A stretch of 64,000 bases of DNA from assembly GCF_000730565.1 (NCBI RefSeq), contig NZ_BBIQ01000014.1, positions 1 to 64,000 on the forward strand. Reading direction: 5' to 3'. Shown here in pieces: positions 39,962 to 50,399 of this stretch (positions are counted from its first letter, which is position 1; each line of letters starts with the position of its first letter). The notes below the pieces were generated by a model. That model was not told where the DNA came from. It ran no database searches and saw only the letters and a list, made by a program, of their open reading frames with translations. Both the position numbers and the translations under genes were made by a program. The DNA comes from Pseudomonas fulva NBRC 16637 = DSM 17717 (GTDB taxonomy: Bacteria > Pseudomonadota > Gammaproteobacteria > Pseudomonadales > Pseudomonadaceae).

Positions 39962-40157
39962 GCCAAGAATGGTCGAGCTGGAAACGCGCCAGGCATTCCA
40001 GGACGACACCCTGCAGGCGCTCAACGATGTGGTGGTCGAGCAAGGGCGCGTGATCGAGCGGCTGCAGTTGCAGATGGCCGAGCTGATCAAGCGTTACGAG
40101 GAGATGGCGGGTCAGTATGGCAGCGAGGGTGAAGAGGCGCCGCCGCCTCACTATTGA
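39951..40157 (+). CDS. slyX: SlyX family protein
   Basis: A 68-residue coiled-coil protein. [34 protein letters not shown] is the heptad-rich SlyX core and the C-terminus ends APPPHY as usual. Function is unclear. The start at 39951 ([11 protein letters not shown]) lies inside the end of the HIT gene. Confidence 0.88.
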   Translation: MSLEPRMVELETRQAFQDDTLQALNDVVVEQGRVIERLQLQMAELIKRYEEMAGQYGSEGEEAPPPHY

Positions 40158-40167
40158 TCATCTGGTC

Positions 40168-40204
40168 GTCAGGCCTGTCGCAGCCTTGGGCTGAGCGACA
40201 GGCC
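40168..40204. terminator. Bidirectional hairpin between slyX and the cold-shock membrane protein
   Basis: CAGGCCTGTCGC (40168-40179) pairs with GCGACAGGCCTG (40193-40204), with an inner AGCC/GGCT extension. It lies between convergent genes and probably ends both transcripts. Confidence 0.75.
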
Positions 40205-40235
40205 TGGTTTGAACGTGTTTAAGTCTGCTCGCCTG

Positions 40236-40829
40236 TCAGCGGCGCGTGACGGCGACCACGTCCTCGGCCTGCAGGCCCTTGTCGCGATGCATCACCGAGA
40301 ACTCGACGCGTTGACCTTCTACCAGGATGCGATGGCCTTCGCCGCGGATGGCGCGAAAGTGCACGAAGATGTCATCGCCTGAGTCCCGGGAAATGAACCC
40401 GAACCCCTTGGACGTGTTGAACCACTTGACCGTGCCCGTATCTCGGTTGCCGGCCTCGGTCAGTGGCTGTTGGCTGCTGCGTACCTTGCGCGCGCCCTGG
40501 GCAAAGCCTGCGCCCAGGTGCAGGGCCACAGCCAGTGCGGCGCACACCAGCGCCGCCAGGTTGCCAAGCTCTGGTCGAGCGAGCACGGTAAGGGTTTGAA
40601 GTACCACAGCCACCACCAGCAGGGCACAGGCTAGATATTGCAGTTGCTGCCTGGCACCTCGGTAGTACAGCGGTACGACAGGGGCCAGGATCAGGTTGAG
40701 CAAGCCGAACAGGGCCAGATAGACCGCGTCGGGTTGTTGCAGGAAAGGCGTTGCCTCGGTTTTAAGACTGGGAATGAACGCTAGCAGCAAGGCTGCCGCG
40801 CCTGTCACCAGGTGGACGATCTTGAACAT
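40236..40829 (-). CDS. Membrane protein with C-terminal cold-shock domain
   Basis: A 197-residue fusion. Residues 1-110 contain about four hydrophobic helices (for example [62 protein letters not shown]). Residues about 130-197 are a complete CspA-like domain with RNP1 KGFGFI and RNP2 DDIFVHF. It should tether a single-stranded nucleic-acid-binding domain to the inner membrane. I know similar proteins exist in pseudomonads but no established role. Confidence 0.88.
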   Translation of the reverse strand: MFKIVHLVTGAAALLLAFIPSLKTEATPFLQQPDAVYLALFGLLNLILAPVVPLYYRGARQQLQYLACALLVVAVVLQTLTVLARPELGNLAALVCAALAVALHLGAGFAQGARKVRSSQQPLTEAGNRDTGTVKWFNTSKGFGFISRDSGDDIFVHFRAIRGEGHRILVEGQRVEFSVMHRDKGLQAEDVVAVTRR

Positions 40830-41102
40830 GGGATTGGCTCACATTGATTGAAGCTGATCACGGGAAGAGCTGACGGCCCGGTGCGCATGAAGTGTTGGCG
40901 CGAACACGTGGCCTTCTGCCTATGCATTCGGCAATTACAGTCCGCACGAATGGCACGCTGCCTATTTAACCGTAAACCTGCAGGGTACTCAAACTGCCAC
41001 CCGGCGCCCTGCCTGCGGCCACCTGGCAGAGGCACGGCGCTCAGAGTGTTGCTAAAGTGGTCGGCACCCGCTTGGGTTTCACGTTTTCTGAAGGGGAGCA
41101 TC

Positions 41103-41576
41103 ATGGCAATCGATATCGGCATCAGTGAAGAAGATCGCAAGTCCATCGTCGATGGGCTTTCCCGCCTGCTTTCAGATACCTACGTGCTGTATCTGAAAAC
41201 CCACAATTTCCATTGGAACGTCACCGGGCCCTCGTTCCGTACCCTGCACCTGATGTTCGAGGAGCAGTACAACGAGCTGGCGCTGGCGGTGGACGCCATT
41301 GCCGAGCGCATCCGCGCCCTGGGTTTCCCGGCGCCTGGGTCCTACGCGTTCTACGCCAAGCACTCTTCCATCAAGGAAGAGGAGGGCGTCCCCCCAGCCG
41401 ACGAGATGATCCGGCAACTGGTGCAAGGGCAGGAAGCGGTGGTGCGCACCGCCCGCAGTATCTTCCCAGCGGTGGACAAGGTCAGCGATGAGCCAACCGC
41501 CGACCTGCTCACCCAGCGCATGCAGGTGCACGAAAAGACCGCATGGATGCTGCGCGTACTGCTCGACGAGAAATAA
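41103..41576 (+). CDS. Dps-family miniferritin
   Basis: A 157-residue ferritin-like protein. [28 protein letters not shown] contains the inter-subunit ferroxidase His, Asp/Glu residues typical of Dps dodecamers. Dps proteins oxidise and store iron with peroxide and protect DNA; this one has only a short N-terminal tail, so DNA binding is uncertain. ATG at 41103 follows GGGGAGC. It stands alone between the cold-shock protein (divergent) and an RHH gene. Confidence 0.9.
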   Translation: MAIDIGISEEDRKSIVDGLSRLLSDTYVLYLKTHNFHWNVTGPSFRTLHLMFEEQYNELALAVDAIAERIRALGFPAPGSYAFYAKHSSIKEEEGVPPADEMIRQLVQGQEAVVRTARSIFPAVDKVSDEPTADLLTQRMQVHEKTAWMLRVLLDEK

Positions 41577-41714
41577 CCGGGCCATGCCGGCAGGCCTTTC
41601 CAGGGTGACTGGGCGGGCCTGCCGCTTTCTGTGCGGGAAGGGTTTGCCGCTGCTCTGCAATGGCCCGTTCGGCGCTTGATACACCCCTTGGTTCAATCAT
41701 CAGGAGGTGTGCAG

Positions 41715-42044
41715 ATGGCTCAGTCTGGGAAACGGACGGCAGGTCAGGGGCGCTGGCCCGGCAAGCAATGCGTCGACCCATTCACGGCAGATTTCGACAT
41801 GCTGCAGACCCAGCCTGTGTCTCGCTCGGTGCGGCTCAACGGTTTTTCCACCTGCCTGCGCCTCGAGGCCGTGTATTGGGGTATCCTCGAGCGCATTGCC
41901 GCTGCCAACCAATGCTCGGTCAGTGCGGTGTTGTCCTATGTAGACCGTGAGGTGCACCTGCGCCAAGGGGGCGTGCGCAACTTCAGCGGCCTCATACGGG
42001 TAATCTGCGTGGCCTGGTTGCAGCAGCCGCCGACGTCGCACTGA
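41715..42044 (+). CDS. Ribbon-helix-helix domain protein
   Basis: A 109-residue protein whose middle (about 36-80, SVRLNGFSTCLRLEAVYWGILERIAAANQCSVSAVLSYVDREV, cited here in pieces by position) matches the RHH_4-type ribbon-helix-helix fold. Such proteins are presumed DNA-binding but mostly uncharacterised. ATG at 41715 follows AGGAGG. No toxin partner adjoins it, so a toxin-antitoxin role is unlikely. Confidence 0.75.
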   Translation: MAQSGKRTAGQGRWPGKQCVDPFTADFDMLQTQPVSRSVRLNGFSTCLRLEAVYWGILERIAAANQCSVSAVLSYVDREVHLRQGGVRNFSGLIRVICVAWLQQPPTSH

Positions 42045-42136
42045 TCGCCCGGCGGGCTGCGCAGCGCTGGTTAACCATATATAATCCCGCCTTTTGCTGC
42101 CCTGGCAGCCAGCGTTATGGTTGACGAGAGACATCC

Positions 42137-42358
42137 ATGCCCCTTTACGACTATCAATGTGCATCCTGCGAGCATCGCATGGAAGTGCTGCAGAAAATCA
42201 GCGCCGCGCCGCTCACCGACTGCCCGGCCTGCCAGGCGCCGGCGATGAAGAAACTGCTGTCGGTGCCCGGCTTTCGCCTGAGCGGCAACGGCTGGTACGA
42301 AACCGACTTCAAGACCGGTGCGAAAAAGAATCTGGCAGGCGGCGACAAGGCCGACTGA
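42137..42358 (+). CDS. FmdB-family zinc-ribbon protein
   Basis: A 73-residue protein with an N-terminal zinc ribbon: CASC (residues 8-11) and CPAC (about 29-32), beginning MPLYDYQC. FmdB-type proteins are proposed regulators. It lies 93 bp upstream of aspS, a common arrangement in gamma-proteobacteria. A -10-like TATAAT (42080-42085) lies upstream. Confidence 0.88.
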   Translation: MPLYDYQCASCEHRMEVLQKISAAPLTDCPACQAPAMKKLLSVPGFRLSGNGWYETDFKTGAKKNLAGGDKAD

Positions 42359-42451
42359 GTTGAATGCTATGACCGGGTCTTGCAGTATTAGCCCTCCGGG
42401 CGGCCAAGGCCTCCATCGAATACACGAATCACGAGAAGCGAAACCACCATC

Positions 42452-44227
42452 ATGATGCGCAGCCATTATTGCGGCCAACTGAACGAGAGCCTGGACGGCC
42501 AGGAAGTCACCCTTTGCGGCTGGGTCCATCGTCGCCGGGACCACGGCGGGGTGATCTTCCTCGACATCCGTGACCGCGAGGGCATGGCCCAGGTCGTTTT
42601 CGATCCGGATCGCGCCGACACCTTCGCCGCAGCCGACCGTGTGCGCAGCGAGTACGTCGTGCAGATCACCGGCAAGGTCCGCCGTCGCCCGGAAGGTGCT
42701 GTGAACAGCAACATGGCCTCCGGTGCCATCGAAATCCTCGGCTATCAGCTCAACGTGCTGAACGAAGCCGAAACCCCGCCGTTCCCGCTCAACGAATACT
42801 CCGACGTTGGTGAGGAAACGCGTCTGCGCTACCGTTTCATCGACCTGCGTCGTCCTGAGATGGCCGACAAGCTGCGCCTGCGCTCGCGCATCACCAGCAG
42901 CATTCGACGCTTTCTCGACGAAAACGGCTTCCTCGATGTGGAAACGCCGATTCTGACCCGCGCCACGCCTGAAGGCGCGCGCGATTACCTGGTGCCAAGC
43001 CGCACCCACGCCGGCAGCTTCTTCGCCCTGCCGCAGTCGCCACAGCTGTTCAAGCAGTTGCTGATGGTCGCCGGTTTCGACCGCTACTACCAGATTGCCA
43101 AGTGCTTCCGTGACGAAGACCTGCGTGCCGATCGCCAGCCAGAATTCACCCAGATCGACATCGAGACCAGCTTCCTGGACGAGTCCGAGATCATGGGCCT
43201 GACCGAGAGCATGATCCGCAAGCTGTTCAAGGAAGTGCTGGACCTGGAGTTCGGCGAATTCCCGCACATGACCTTCGAGGAAGCCATGCGTCGCTATGGC
43301 TCCGACAAGCCAGACCTGCGCATCCCGCTGGAACTGGTCGACGTCGCCGACCAGCTCAAGGACGTGGACTTCAAGGTGTTCGCCGGCCCTGCCAACGATC
43401 CTAAATGCCGCGTCACCGCGCTGCGACTGCCAGGCGGCGCCAGCATGCCGCGCAGCAAGATCGACGAGTACACCAAGTTCGTTGGCATCTACGGTGCCCG
43501 CGGCCTTGCCTACATCAAGGTCAACGAGCGTGCCAAGGGCGTTGAAGGCCTGCAGTCGCCGATCGTCAAGAACATCCCCGAGGCCAACCTCAACACCATC
43601 CTCGACCGCGTGGGCGCCGTTGACGGCGACATCGTGTTCTTCGGTGCCGACAAGTTCAAGGTGGTCAGCGAAGCGCTGGGCGCCCTGCGTATTCGCCTGG
43701 GCCACGACTTCGAACTGTTCACCTGCGAGTGGGCACCGATGTGGGTCGTTGACTTCCCCATGTTCGAAGAAAACGAAGACGGCAGCTTCACCGCGCTGCA
43801 CCACCCGTTCACCGCGCCCAAGTGCACGCCCGAGGAACTGGAGGCCAACCCGGCCACGGCCCTGTCCCGTGCCTATGACATGGTGCTCAATGGCACCGAA
43901 CTCGGTGGCGGTTCGATCCGTATCCACCGCAAGGAAATGCAGCAGGCCGTGTTCCGCCTGCTGGGTATCGAAGCGGCAGAACAGGAAGAGAAGTTCGGCT
44001 TCCTGCTCGATGCCCTGAAGTTCGGTGCACCGCCTCACGGTGGCCTGGCCTTCGGCCTGGATCGCCTAGTCATGCTGATGACCGGCGCCCAGTCGATTCG
44101 TGAAGTGATTGCCTTCCCGAAAACCCAGAGCGCTGCGTGTGTCATGACCCAGGCACCGGGCATGGTCGACGCCAAGGCATTGCGCGAGCTGCACATCCGT
44201 CTGCGCGAGCAGACCAAGGTCGAGTAA
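42452..44227 (+). CDS. aspS: Aspartyl-tRNA synthetase (probably non-discriminating)
   Basis: A 591-residue class IIb synthetase: OB-fold anticodon domain (about 1-105), catalytic core with motif 2 [20 protein letters not shown], a bacterial GAD insertion (about 285-420) and motif 3 [13 protein letters not shown]31 and G82 are both present. In P. aeruginosa these residues are tied to relaxed recognition of tRNA-Asn, so this enzyme probably also makes Asp-tRNA-Asn for the GatCAB amidotransferase. An alternative Met is at 42455. Confidence 0.95.
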   Translation: MMRSHYCGQLNESLDGQEVTLCGWVHRRRDHGGVIFLDIRDREGMAQVVFDPDRADTFAAADRVRSEYVVQITGKVRRRPEGAVNSNMASGAIEILGYQLNVLNEAETPPFPLNEYSDVGEETRLRYRFIDLRRPEMADKLRLRSRITSSIRRFLDENGFLDVETPILTRATPEGARDYLVPSRTHAGSFFALPQSPQLFKQLLMVAGFDRYYQIAKCFRDEDLRADRQPEFTQIDIETSFLDESEIMGLTESMIRKLFKEVLDLEFGEFPHMTFEEAMRRYGSDKPDLRIPLELVDVADQLKDVDFKVFAGPANDPKCRVTALRLPGGASMPRSKIDEYTKFVGIYGARGLAYIKVNERAKGVEGLQSPIVKNIPEANLNTILDRVGAVDGDIVFFGADKFKVVSEALGALRIRLGHDFELFTCEWAPMWVVDFPMFEENEDGSFTALHHPFTAPKCTPEELEANPATALSRAYDMVLNGTELGGGSIRIHRKEMQQAVFRLLGIEAAEQEEKFGFLLDALKFGAPPHGGLAFGLDRLVMLMTGAQSIREVIAFPKTQSAACVMTQAPGMVDAKALRELHIRLREQTKVE

Positions 44228-44282
44228 TCGGCCCGGGCGCAGCCGGCGGTTGCGCCCACGCGCTTCGGCGCAGTCTTTCCAC

Positions 44283-44304
44283 GTTCCGCCCTTCGGGGCG
44301 GAAC
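44283..44304 (+). terminator. Hairpin after aspS
   Basis: GTTCCGCCC-TTCG-GGGCGGAAC has a nine-bp stem closed by a TTCG tetraloop, followed by CTGTTT. The T-tract is weak, so it may only attenuate transcription into yebC 30 bp downstream. Confidence 0.6.
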
Positions 44305-44334
44305 CTGTTTCTGTTACAAGGATCGGGAGTCGTT

Positions 44335-45081
44335 ATGGCGGGTCATTCCAAGTGGGCGAACATCAAGCACCGCAAAGAGCGCCAGGATGCCAAGAGGGGC
44401 AAGGTATTCACCAAGTGGATCCGCGAGCTGACGGTCGCCGCCAAGCAAGGCGGCCCGGACCCTGCCTCCAACCCGCGCCTGCGCCTGGCGCTGGACAAGG
44501 CACTGGGTGCCAACATGAGCCGCGATATCATCGATCGCGCGGTGGCCCGTGGCGCCGGCACGAACGAAAGCGACAACGTCGAAGAGCTCAGCTATGAAGG
44601 TTACGGGCCGGGCGGTGTGGCGATCATGGTCGAGGCCATGACCGATAACCGCAACCGCACCGCTGCGGCAGTGCGCCATGCTTTCACCAAGTGCGGGGGC
44701 AACCTGGGCACCGACGGTTCGGTCGCCTACCTGTTCGAGCGCAAGGGGCAGATCAGTTTTGCTCCGGGCGTGGAGGAGGATGCCTTGATGGAGGCGGCGA
44801 TGGAGGCCGACGCCGACGACGTGGTGGCCCACGAGGATGGCTCGTTTGACGTGTTCACCTCGTTCAACAGCTTCTACGCCGTGCGCAATGCCTTGGAAGA
44901 GGCCGGCTTCAAGGCGGCCGACGCCGAAATCGTGATGCAGCCGACCACCAGCGCCGAACTCGATCAGGAGGGGGCCGAGAAGGTACTCAAGCTGATCGAC
45001 ATGCTCGAAGACCTGGACGACGTACAGAACGTCTACTCCAATGCGCAGATTTCCGACGAGATCATGGAAAACCTCGGCTGA
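44335..45081 (+). CDS. yebC: YebC/PmpR-family protein
   Basis: A 248-residue member of the YebC family with the canonical start [22 protein letters not shown] and [23 protein letters not shown]. Members have been described as transcription regulators (PmpR in P. aeruginosa) and as factors easing ribosome stalling. The ATG at 44335 is set by the conserved N-terminus. It precedes ruvC as in many gamma-proteobacteria. Confidence 0.95.
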   Translation: MAGHSKWANIKHRKERQDAKRGKVFTKWIRELTVAAKQGGPDPASNPRLRLALDKALGANMSRDIIDRAVARGAGTNESDNVEELSYEGYGPGGVAIMVEAMTDNRNRTAAAVRHAFTKCGGNLGTDGSVAYLFERKGQISFAPGVEEDALMEAAMEADADDVVAHEDGSFDVFTSFNSFYAVRNALEEAGFKAADAEIVMQPTTSAELDQEGAEKVLKLIDMLEDLDDVQNVYSNAQISDEIMENLG

Positions 45082-45120
45082 GGGCTTTCTGGCGCACCAT
45101 ACTGACGCCTTCGGGCGTTT

Positions 45121-45206
45121 GTACAGGCCCTTTCGCAGGGCGCCCGTGGCACAGGTGGCAGCACTGGCGACCTGGCCAGGGGGTTGACCTGCGAAAGGGC
45201 CTGTAC
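45121..45206. repeat. 19-bp perfect inverted repeat between yebC and ruvC
   Basis: GTACAGGCCCTTTCGCAGG (45121-45139) is repeated as its exact reverse complement at 45188-45206, around a 48-bp spacer. The arm core CCTTTCGC resembles the Pseudomonas REP core, so this may be a paired REP element. It could equally be a long-range terminator or a remnant of a miniature transposable element. Confidence 0.7.
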
Positions 45207-45241
45207 TGTTTGCACACCGCTTCACTTCAACGACAGGCGCT

Positions 45242-45766
45242 ATGACTCTGATTCTAGGTATCGACCCCGGCTCGCGCATCACAGGTTATGGCGTTGTTCG
45301 CCAGACCGCACGTGGTTGCGAGTACGTGGCCTCAGGCTGCATCCGCACAGGCAGTGGTGAACTGCACGAGCGTTTGCAGATCGTGTTTCGTGGGGTCAGC
45401 GAAGTCATCGGCCAGCATGGCCCGGTGACCATGGGCATCGAGCGAGTTTTCATGGCCCGCAACGCCGATTCGGCCCTCAAGCTGGGGCAGGCCCGAGGCG
45501 CGGCCATCGTCGCAGCGGCTGAAGCAGGGCTGGAAATCGCCGAGTACAGCGCCACCCAGGTCAAGCAGGCGGTGGCTGGTACGGGCGGGGCGAACAAGGA
45601 CCAGGTGATGATGATGGTCATGCACCTGCTCAAGCTGACCCAAAAGCCCCAGATCGATGCTTCCGACGCGCTGGCCATTGCCTTGTGCCATGCCCACACC
45701 CGTTCGAGTCTGGTGCCCCATGGGCTGTCTACGGCGCGTCGGCGCGGTGGGCGCTTGCGTCTGTAA
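45242..45766 (+). CDS. ruvC: Holliday junction resolvase RuvC
   Basis: A 174-residue endonuclease that cuts Holliday junctions. The first acidic residue is in [14 protein letters not shown], then [10 protein letters not shown], and the C-terminal acidic pair in [14 protein letters not shown]. The ATG at 45242 matches the family start. It is the first gene of ruvC-ruvA-ruvB. Confidence 0.96.
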   Translation: MTLILGIDPGSRITGYGVVRQTARGCEYVASGCIRTGSGELHERLQIVFRGVSEVIGQHGPVTMGIERVFMARNADSALKLGQARGAAIVAAAEAGLEIAEYSATQVKQAVAGTGGANKDQVMMMVMHLLKLTQKPQIDASDALAIALCHAHTRSSLVPHGLSTARRRGGRLRL

Positions 45767-45874
45767 GCGCTTCATGCGCTGATACACATTTTGTGCAGGC
45801 GGAGCGTCCGCCTGCCGTATTTGCTGATAGGGTTGAGCGGCCATCGGGCAGCTCCCCGTGAAAAGGATCGAAAC

Positions 45875-46492
45875 GTGATCGGACGTTTGCGCGGCACCCT
45901 GGCGGAAAAGCAGCCGCCGCACCTCATCATCGACGTCAATGGCGTGGGCTACGAACTGGAAGTCCCCATGACGACGCTCTATCGCCTGCCCAAGGTCGGC
46001 GAGCCGGTAACGGTGCACACGCACCTTGTGGTGCGTGAAGACGCCCACCTGCTCTATGGCTTTGCCGAAAAGCGCGAGCGCGAATTGTTCCGCGAGCTCA
46101 TTCGGCTCAACGGTGTGGGCCCCAAGCTGGCCCTGGCACTGATGTCCGGGCTTGAGATCGATGAGCTGGTGCGCTGCGTGCAGGCCCAGGACGCCTCGGT
46201 ATTGGTACGCGTGCCCGGTGTAGGCAAAAAAACGGCAGAGCGCCTGCTGGTCGAGCTCAAGGACCGCTTCAAGGCTTGGGAAACGTCCCCGGCCATGTTC
46301 GCGTTGGTGTCCGATGGGCCATTGCCGGCCGCCAGCGAGTCCACCGCCGAGGCGGATGCGGTCAGCGCCCTGGTGTCCCTGGGCTACAAGCCCCAGGAAG
46401 CGAGCAAGGCCATCGGTGCGATCAAGGACAAGTCGGGGCTTTCCAGTGAAGAGCTGATTCGCCGCAGCCTCAAGGGGATGATTACCAAGTGA
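45875..46492 (+). CDS. ruvA: Holliday junction branch-migration protein RuvA
   Basis: A 205-residue protein that binds four-way junctions as a tetramer. [15 protein letters not shown] is the OB-fold start (GTG at 45875), with helix-hairpin-helix motifs in [15 protein letters not shown] and [16 protein letters not shown] and the C-terminal RuvB-contact domain [16 protein letters not shown]. Its stop overlaps the ruvB start (GTGA). Confidence 0.96.
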   Translation: MIGRLRGTLAEKQPPHLIIDVNGVGYELEVPMTTLYRLPKVGEPVTVHTHLVVREDAHLLYGFAEKRERELFRELIRLNGVGPKLALALMSGLEIDELVRCVQAQDASVLVRVPGVGKKTAERLLVELKDRFKAWETSPAMFALVSDGPLPAASESTAEADAVSALVSLGYKPQEASKAIGAIKDKSGLSSEELIRRSLKGMITK

Positions 46493-47535
46493 TCGAAGCC
46501 GACCGCCTGATCGCTGCCAGTGGCCGCGACCGCGAAGAAGTCCAGGATCGCGCCATCCGGCCCTTGCGGCTGGAGGAGTACATTGGCCAGCCCGTGGTGC
46601 GCGAGCAGATGGCACTGTTCATCCAGGCGGCGCGCGGGCGCAGCGAGTCGCTCGACCACACGCTGATCTTCGGCCCGCCAGGCCTGGGCAAGACCACCCT
46701 GGCCAACATCATCGCCCACGAGATGGGGGTGTCGGTCAAAAGCACCTCGGGGCCGATCCTCGAGCGCCCTGGCGACCTGGCCGCCATGCTGACCAACCTT
46801 GAGCCTCATGACGTGCTCTTCATCGACGAGATCCACCGGCTGTCGCCGGTCGTCGAAGAGGTGCTCTATCCAGCCATGGAAGACTTTCAGCTCGACATCA
46901 TGATCGGCGAAGGCCCGGCGGCCCGCTCGATCAAGCTCGACCTGCCACCTTTCACGCTGGTCGGTGCCACGACGCGCGCCGGCATGCTCACCAACCCGCT
47001 GCGCGACCGTTTCGGCATCGTGCAGCGGCTGGAGTTCTACAGCGACAAGGACCTGGCGACCATCGTCAGCCGTTCGGCCAACATCCTGGGCCTGGTCATC
47101 GAGGACCTCGGTGCCTATGAGATCGCGCGCCGTGCCCGCGGCACACCGCGCATTGCCAACCGCTTGCTGCGGCGGGTGCGCGACTACGCCGAGGTACGCG
47201 GCAAGGGCCAGATCACCAAGGCCGTGGCCGACATGGCGCTCAACCTGCTGGACGTCGATGAGCGCGGCTTCGACCATTCCGACAGGCGCCTGCTGCTGAC
47301 CATGATCGAGAAGTTCGACGGTGGCCCGGTCGGCGTCGACAACCTTGCCGCCGCCATCAGCGAAGAGCGTCACACCATCGAGGACGTGCTTGAGCCTTAC
47401 CTCATCCAGCAGGGCTACATCATGCGTACGCCCCGTGGCCGTGTGGTGACCCGACACGCCTACCTGCACTTCGGGCTGAATGTTCCCGGGCGATTGGGGG
47501 AGGGCGCGGATTTTTCCGAGCCGGGTGATGAATGA
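46489..47535 (+). CDS. ruvB: Holliday junction branch-migration helicase RuvB
   Basis: A 348-residue AAA+ motor. Walker A is [12 protein letters not shown], Walker B is VLFIDEIHR, sensor 1 is [11 protein letters not shown] and the Arg finger lies in PLRDRFGI; a winged-helix domain ends the protein. GTG start at 46489 overlaps ruvA by 4 bp. Confidence 0.96.
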   Translation: MIEADRLIAASGRDREEVQDRAIRPLRLEEYIGQPVVREQMALFIQAARGRSESLDHTLIFGPPGLGKTTLANIIAHEMGVSVKSTSGPILERPGDLAAMLTNLEPHDVLFIDEIHRLSPVVEEVLYPAMEDFQLDIMIGEGPAARSIKLDLPPFTLVGATTRAGMLTNPLRDRFGIVQRLEFYSDKDLATIVSRSANILGLVIEDLGAYEIARRARGTPRIANRLLRRVRDYAEVRGKGQITKAVADMALNLLDVDERGFDHSDRRLLLTMIEKFDGGPVGVDNLAAAISEERHTIEDVLEPYLIQQGYIMRTPRGRVVTRHAYLHFGLNVPGRLGEGADFSEPGDE

Positions 47536-47660
47536 CAGATCGAAACACGCTTTTCGTGGTCCTACCGCTGGCATGCCCAGGGGGCGATGGCACCCGGATA
47601 TCGATAGTGAAAAAACAGTTGTCACAGCGGATTGGCAAGCCAAGGAGTAAGCACTAGAGT

Positions 47661-48113
47661 ATGCGCGCGCAAAAAGGCCTGGAACCGTTCGCACACCGTT
47701 GTCGCGTCTATTACGAAGATACCGATGCCGGTGGTGTGGTGTATTACGTCAACTACCTGAAATTCATGGAGCGCGCGCGCACCGAACGCTTGCGGCACCT
47801 GGGCTTTTCCCAGTCGCAACTGGCTGAAGACAACCTGCTGTTCGTGGTCCATTCCAGCGAAGCGCGTTACCACGTGCCGGCGCGGCTGGACGATGAATTG
47901 CGGGTGACCGCGCAAGTACTTGAACTCAATCGCGCCAGCTTGCGCTTCGTGCAGCAAGTGTGGCGGGAAAAGGACGACGCACTGCTTTGTGAAGGGCGGT
48001 TTCTGATCGCCGCCGTGCGCGCCGACACTTTCAAACCCCGAGCCATACCTCCCCAGCTGCGCGACGCCTTTGCGGCAGACGGCTCGGGTAATCAATCGAA
48101 TGCAGGAGAATAA
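47661..48113 (+). CDS. ybgC: Acyl-CoA thioesterase YbgC
   Basis: A 150-residue hot-dog-fold thioesterase, the usual first gene of the tol-pal cluster. The YbgC active-site motif is [24 protein letters not shown] with the catalytic Asp. It hydrolyses short-chain acyl-CoA or acyl-ACP thioesters and may link to phospholipid metabolism. It ends 2 bp before tolQ. Confidence 0.93.
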   Translation: MRAQKGLEPFAHRCRVYYEDTDAGGVVYYVNYLKFMERARTERLRHLGFSQSQLAEDNLLFVVHSSEARYHVPARLDDELRVTAQVLELNRASLRFVQQVWREKDDALLCEGRFLIAAVRADTFKPRAIPPQLRDAFAADGSGNQSNAGE

Positions 48114-48115
48114 GC

Positions 48116-48811
48116 GTGGAAGCTAACGTCGTCGACCATACCTCCATGTGGAGTCTGGTCAGTAACGCCAGCGTTGTGGTGCAGTTGGTGATGCTGACCC
48201 TGGTGGCCGCCTCGGTCACCTCGTGGATCATGATTTTCCAGCGCAGCACCATGCTGCGCGCCGGTCGTCGTGCGCTCGATGCTTTCGAGGAGCGCTTCTG
48301 GTCGGGTATCGACCTGTCCAAGCTGTACCGTCAGGCAGGCAGCAACCCGGACCCGGACTCGGGTGTGGAGCAGGTCTTCCGTGCAGGCTTCAAGGAGTTT
48401 TCCCGTCTGCGCCAGCAACCTGGCGTTGATCCGGACGCCGTGATGGAAGGGGTTGGCCGTGCCATGCGCGTCGCCATCTCCCGCGAAGAAGAAAAGCTCG
48501 AGCAGAGTTTACCGTTCCTGGCGACCGTGGGTTCGACCAGCCCCTATATCGGCCTGTTCGGGACCGTGTGGGGCATCATGAACTCCTTCCGCGGCCTGGC
48601 AAGTGCGCAACAAGCCACGCTGGCTACCGTTGCCCCCGGCATCGCCGAAGCGCTGATCGCCACGGCCATCGGCCTGTTCGCAGCCATTCCGGCGGTCATC
48701 GCATACAACCGCTTTGCGGCCCGCAGTGAAACGCTGATCAGCCGTTACTACACCTTCGCCGACGAGTTCCAGGCGATCCTGCACCGCAAAGTGCACACCA
48801 GCGAAGAGTAA
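48116..48811 (+). CDS. tolQ: Tol-Pal system proton channel subunit TolQ
   Basis: A 231-residue inner-membrane protein of the ExbB/TolQ/MotA family. Three helices are visible: about 17-38 (VVVQLVMLTLVAASVTSW), about 140-160 and about 175-200 (GIAEALIATAIGLFAAIPAVI). With TolR it uses the proton motive force to energise TolA. GTG start at 48116 follows AGGAGAA. Confidence 0.95.
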   Translation: MEANVVDHTSMWSLVSNASVVVQLVMLTLVAASVTSWIMIFQRSTMLRAGRRALDAFEERFWSGIDLSKLYRQAGSNPDPDSGVEQVFRAGFKEFSRLRQQPGVDPDAVMEGVGRAMRVAISREEEKLEQSLPFLATVGSTSPYIGLFGTVWGIMNSFRGLASAQQATLATVAPGIAEALIATAIGLFAAIPAVIAYNRFAARSETLISRYYTFADEFQAILHRKVHTSEE

Positions 48812-48825
48812 TCAGGTACAAGCCC

Positions 48826-49278
48826 ATGGCCCGAGTTCGCCACAAACGCAAGCCCGTCGCCGAGATGAACGTGGTGCCCTACATCGACGTGATGCTGGTG
48901 CTGCTGGTCATCTTCATGGTGACGGCGCCCATGCTCAATCAGGGCGTGAAGGTCGATCTGCCCAAGGTTTCCAGCGAAGCCTTGCCGCAGGACAACAACG
49001 TCCAGATCCTCACCATTTCCATCAAGGCCGACAAGACCTACTACTGGAACCTTGGCAGCGAAGTCGATACCGACAAGCAAATGGACAAGGCTATGACCTT
49101 GCCGGCCATGACCGACGCCGTTACCAAGATCATCGCGGCCGGTCGCGACCAGGGCAAACAGACCCAGGTATTCATCCGTGGCGACAAGGCGGTGGACTAC
49201 GGCGCGGTCATGGGTGCCATGGGCGGGCTGCAGAAAGCCGGTGTCGGTAACGTCGGCCTGATTACCGAGGCACCCTGA
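48826..49278 (+). CDS. tolR: Tol-Pal system protein TolR
   Basis: A 150-residue inner-membrane protein with one helix (about 17-37, VVPYIDVMLVLLVIFMVTAP) carrying the proton-path Asp, and a periplasmic peptidoglycan-binding domain. Its TGA shares one base with the tolA ATG (TGATG). Confidence 0.95.
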   Translation: MARVRHKRKPVAEMNVVPYIDVMLVLLVIFMVTAPMLNQGVKVDLPKVSSEALPQDNNVQILTISIKADKTYYWNLGSEVDTDKQMDKAMTLPAMTDAVTKIIAAGRDQGKQTQVFIRGDKAVDYGAVMGAMGGLQKAGVGNVGLITEAP

Positions 49279-50399
49279 TGCAACAGCGAGAGCCCTCTGC
49301 CTCGGAAAGCTACTTCTGGCCCAGTGTCTGGGCCATCGGCCTGCATGTGCTGGTGTTTGGCATGCTGTTCGCAAGCTTTGCCATGACGCCTGAACTGCCA
49401 CCGTCCAAGCCGATCGTTCAGGCTACGCTCTATCAGCTCAAGTCCAAGAGCCAGGCGACTACCCAGACCAACCAGAAGATTGCCGGGGAAGCGAAGAAAA
49501 CCGCTTCGCGTCAGACCGAGGTCGAGCAGCTTGAGCAGAAGAAGGTCGAGCAGGAAGCGGTGAAAGCCGCGGAACAAAAGAAAGCCGACGCTGCTCAAAA
49601 GGCCCAGGAGGCACGCGAGGCTGCCGAGGCCAAAAAGGCCGAGGACGCGGCCAAGGCTGCCGAAACGGCCAAAGCTGCTGAAGCCAAGAAAGCGGCCGAA
49701 GCCAAGAAGGCCGATGAGGCGAAGAAGGCTGCCGAGAAACAGCAAGCTGACATCGCTAAGAAAAAGGCTGAAGAAGAAGCGAAGAAAAAAGCCGAAGAAG
49801 AGGCCAAGAAGCAGGCCGCTGAAGAGGCGAAGAAGCAAGCTGCCGAGGAGGCCAAGAAAAAGGCAGCCGAGGACGCGAAGAAAAAAGCGGCTGAGGACGC
49901 CAAGAAAAAGGCGGCAGCGGCCGAAGAGGCGAAGAAGAAGGCAGCCGAGGACGCCAAGAAAAAGGCCGCAGCGGATGCCCAGAAGAAAAAGGCACAGGAA
50001 GCAGCTCGCAAGGCGGCTGAAGACAAGAAGGCACAGGCCCTGGCCGAGCTCTTGTCCGACACCACCGAGCGGCAGCAGGCGCTGGCCGACGAGCAGGGTG
50101 ACCAGGTGGCCGGCGACTTCGACGACCTGATCCGTATGCGCGCGGCAGAAGGCTGGGCTCGCCCGCCATCGGCGCGTAAAGGCATGACGGTGGTACTGCA
50201 GATCAACATGTTGCCCGATGGCACCATCACCAGCGTCAGCGTGGCCCGGTCAAGCGGTGACGGCCCCTATGACAGCTCGGCGGTGGCAGCGGTGAAGAAC
50301 ATCGGTCGCCTGACTGAAATGCAGGGCATGAAGCCGAGCGATTTCAACCAATATCGCTCGTTCAAGATGACATTTACACCTGAGGATCTAGCGTTGTGA
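49278..50399 (+). CDS. tolA: Tol-Pal system protein TolA
   Basis: A 373-residue protein: one inner-membrane helix (about 13-34), a long Lys/Ala/Glu-rich helical stalk (about 60-260) built of repeated [12 protein letters not shown] units, and a C-terminal globular domain (about 275-373) that contacts TolB and Pal. The repeats make the DNA here look low-complexity but it is coding. It overlaps tolB by 4 bp. Confidence 0.94.
   Translation: MQQREPSASESYFWPSVWAIGLHVLVFGMLFASFAMTPELPPSKPIVQATLYQLKSKSQATTQTNQKIAGEAKKTASRQTEVEQLEQKKVEQEAVKAAEQKKADAAQKAQEAREAAEAKKAEDAAKAAETAKAAEAKKAAEAKKADEAKKAAEKQQADIAKKKAEEEAKKKAEEEAKKQAAEEAKKQAAEEAKKKAAEDAKKKAAEDAKKKAAAAEEAKKKAAEDAKKKAAADAQKKKAQEAARKAAEDKKAQALAELLSDTTERQQALADEQGDQVAGDFDDLIRMRAAEGWARPPSARKGMTVVLQINMLPDGTITSVSVARSSGDGPYDSSAVAAVKNIGRLTEMQGMKPSDFNQYRSFKMTFTPEDLAL

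Noticed and set aside
41715..42358. The RHH protein and the following small zinc-ribbon gene as a toxin-antitoxin pair
   Set aside because: The second protein is an FmdB-type zinc ribbon conserved next to aspS, not a toxin family.
42071..44038. A 655-codon minus-strand frame opposite aspS
   Set aside because: Antisense shadow of aspS with no domain and no ribosome binding site.
49560..50050. Low-complexity repeats that look like a tandem repeat array
   Set aside because: They encode the Lys/Ala-rich helical stalk of TolA in frame, with no spacer-repeat structure, so neither CRISPR nor satellite.
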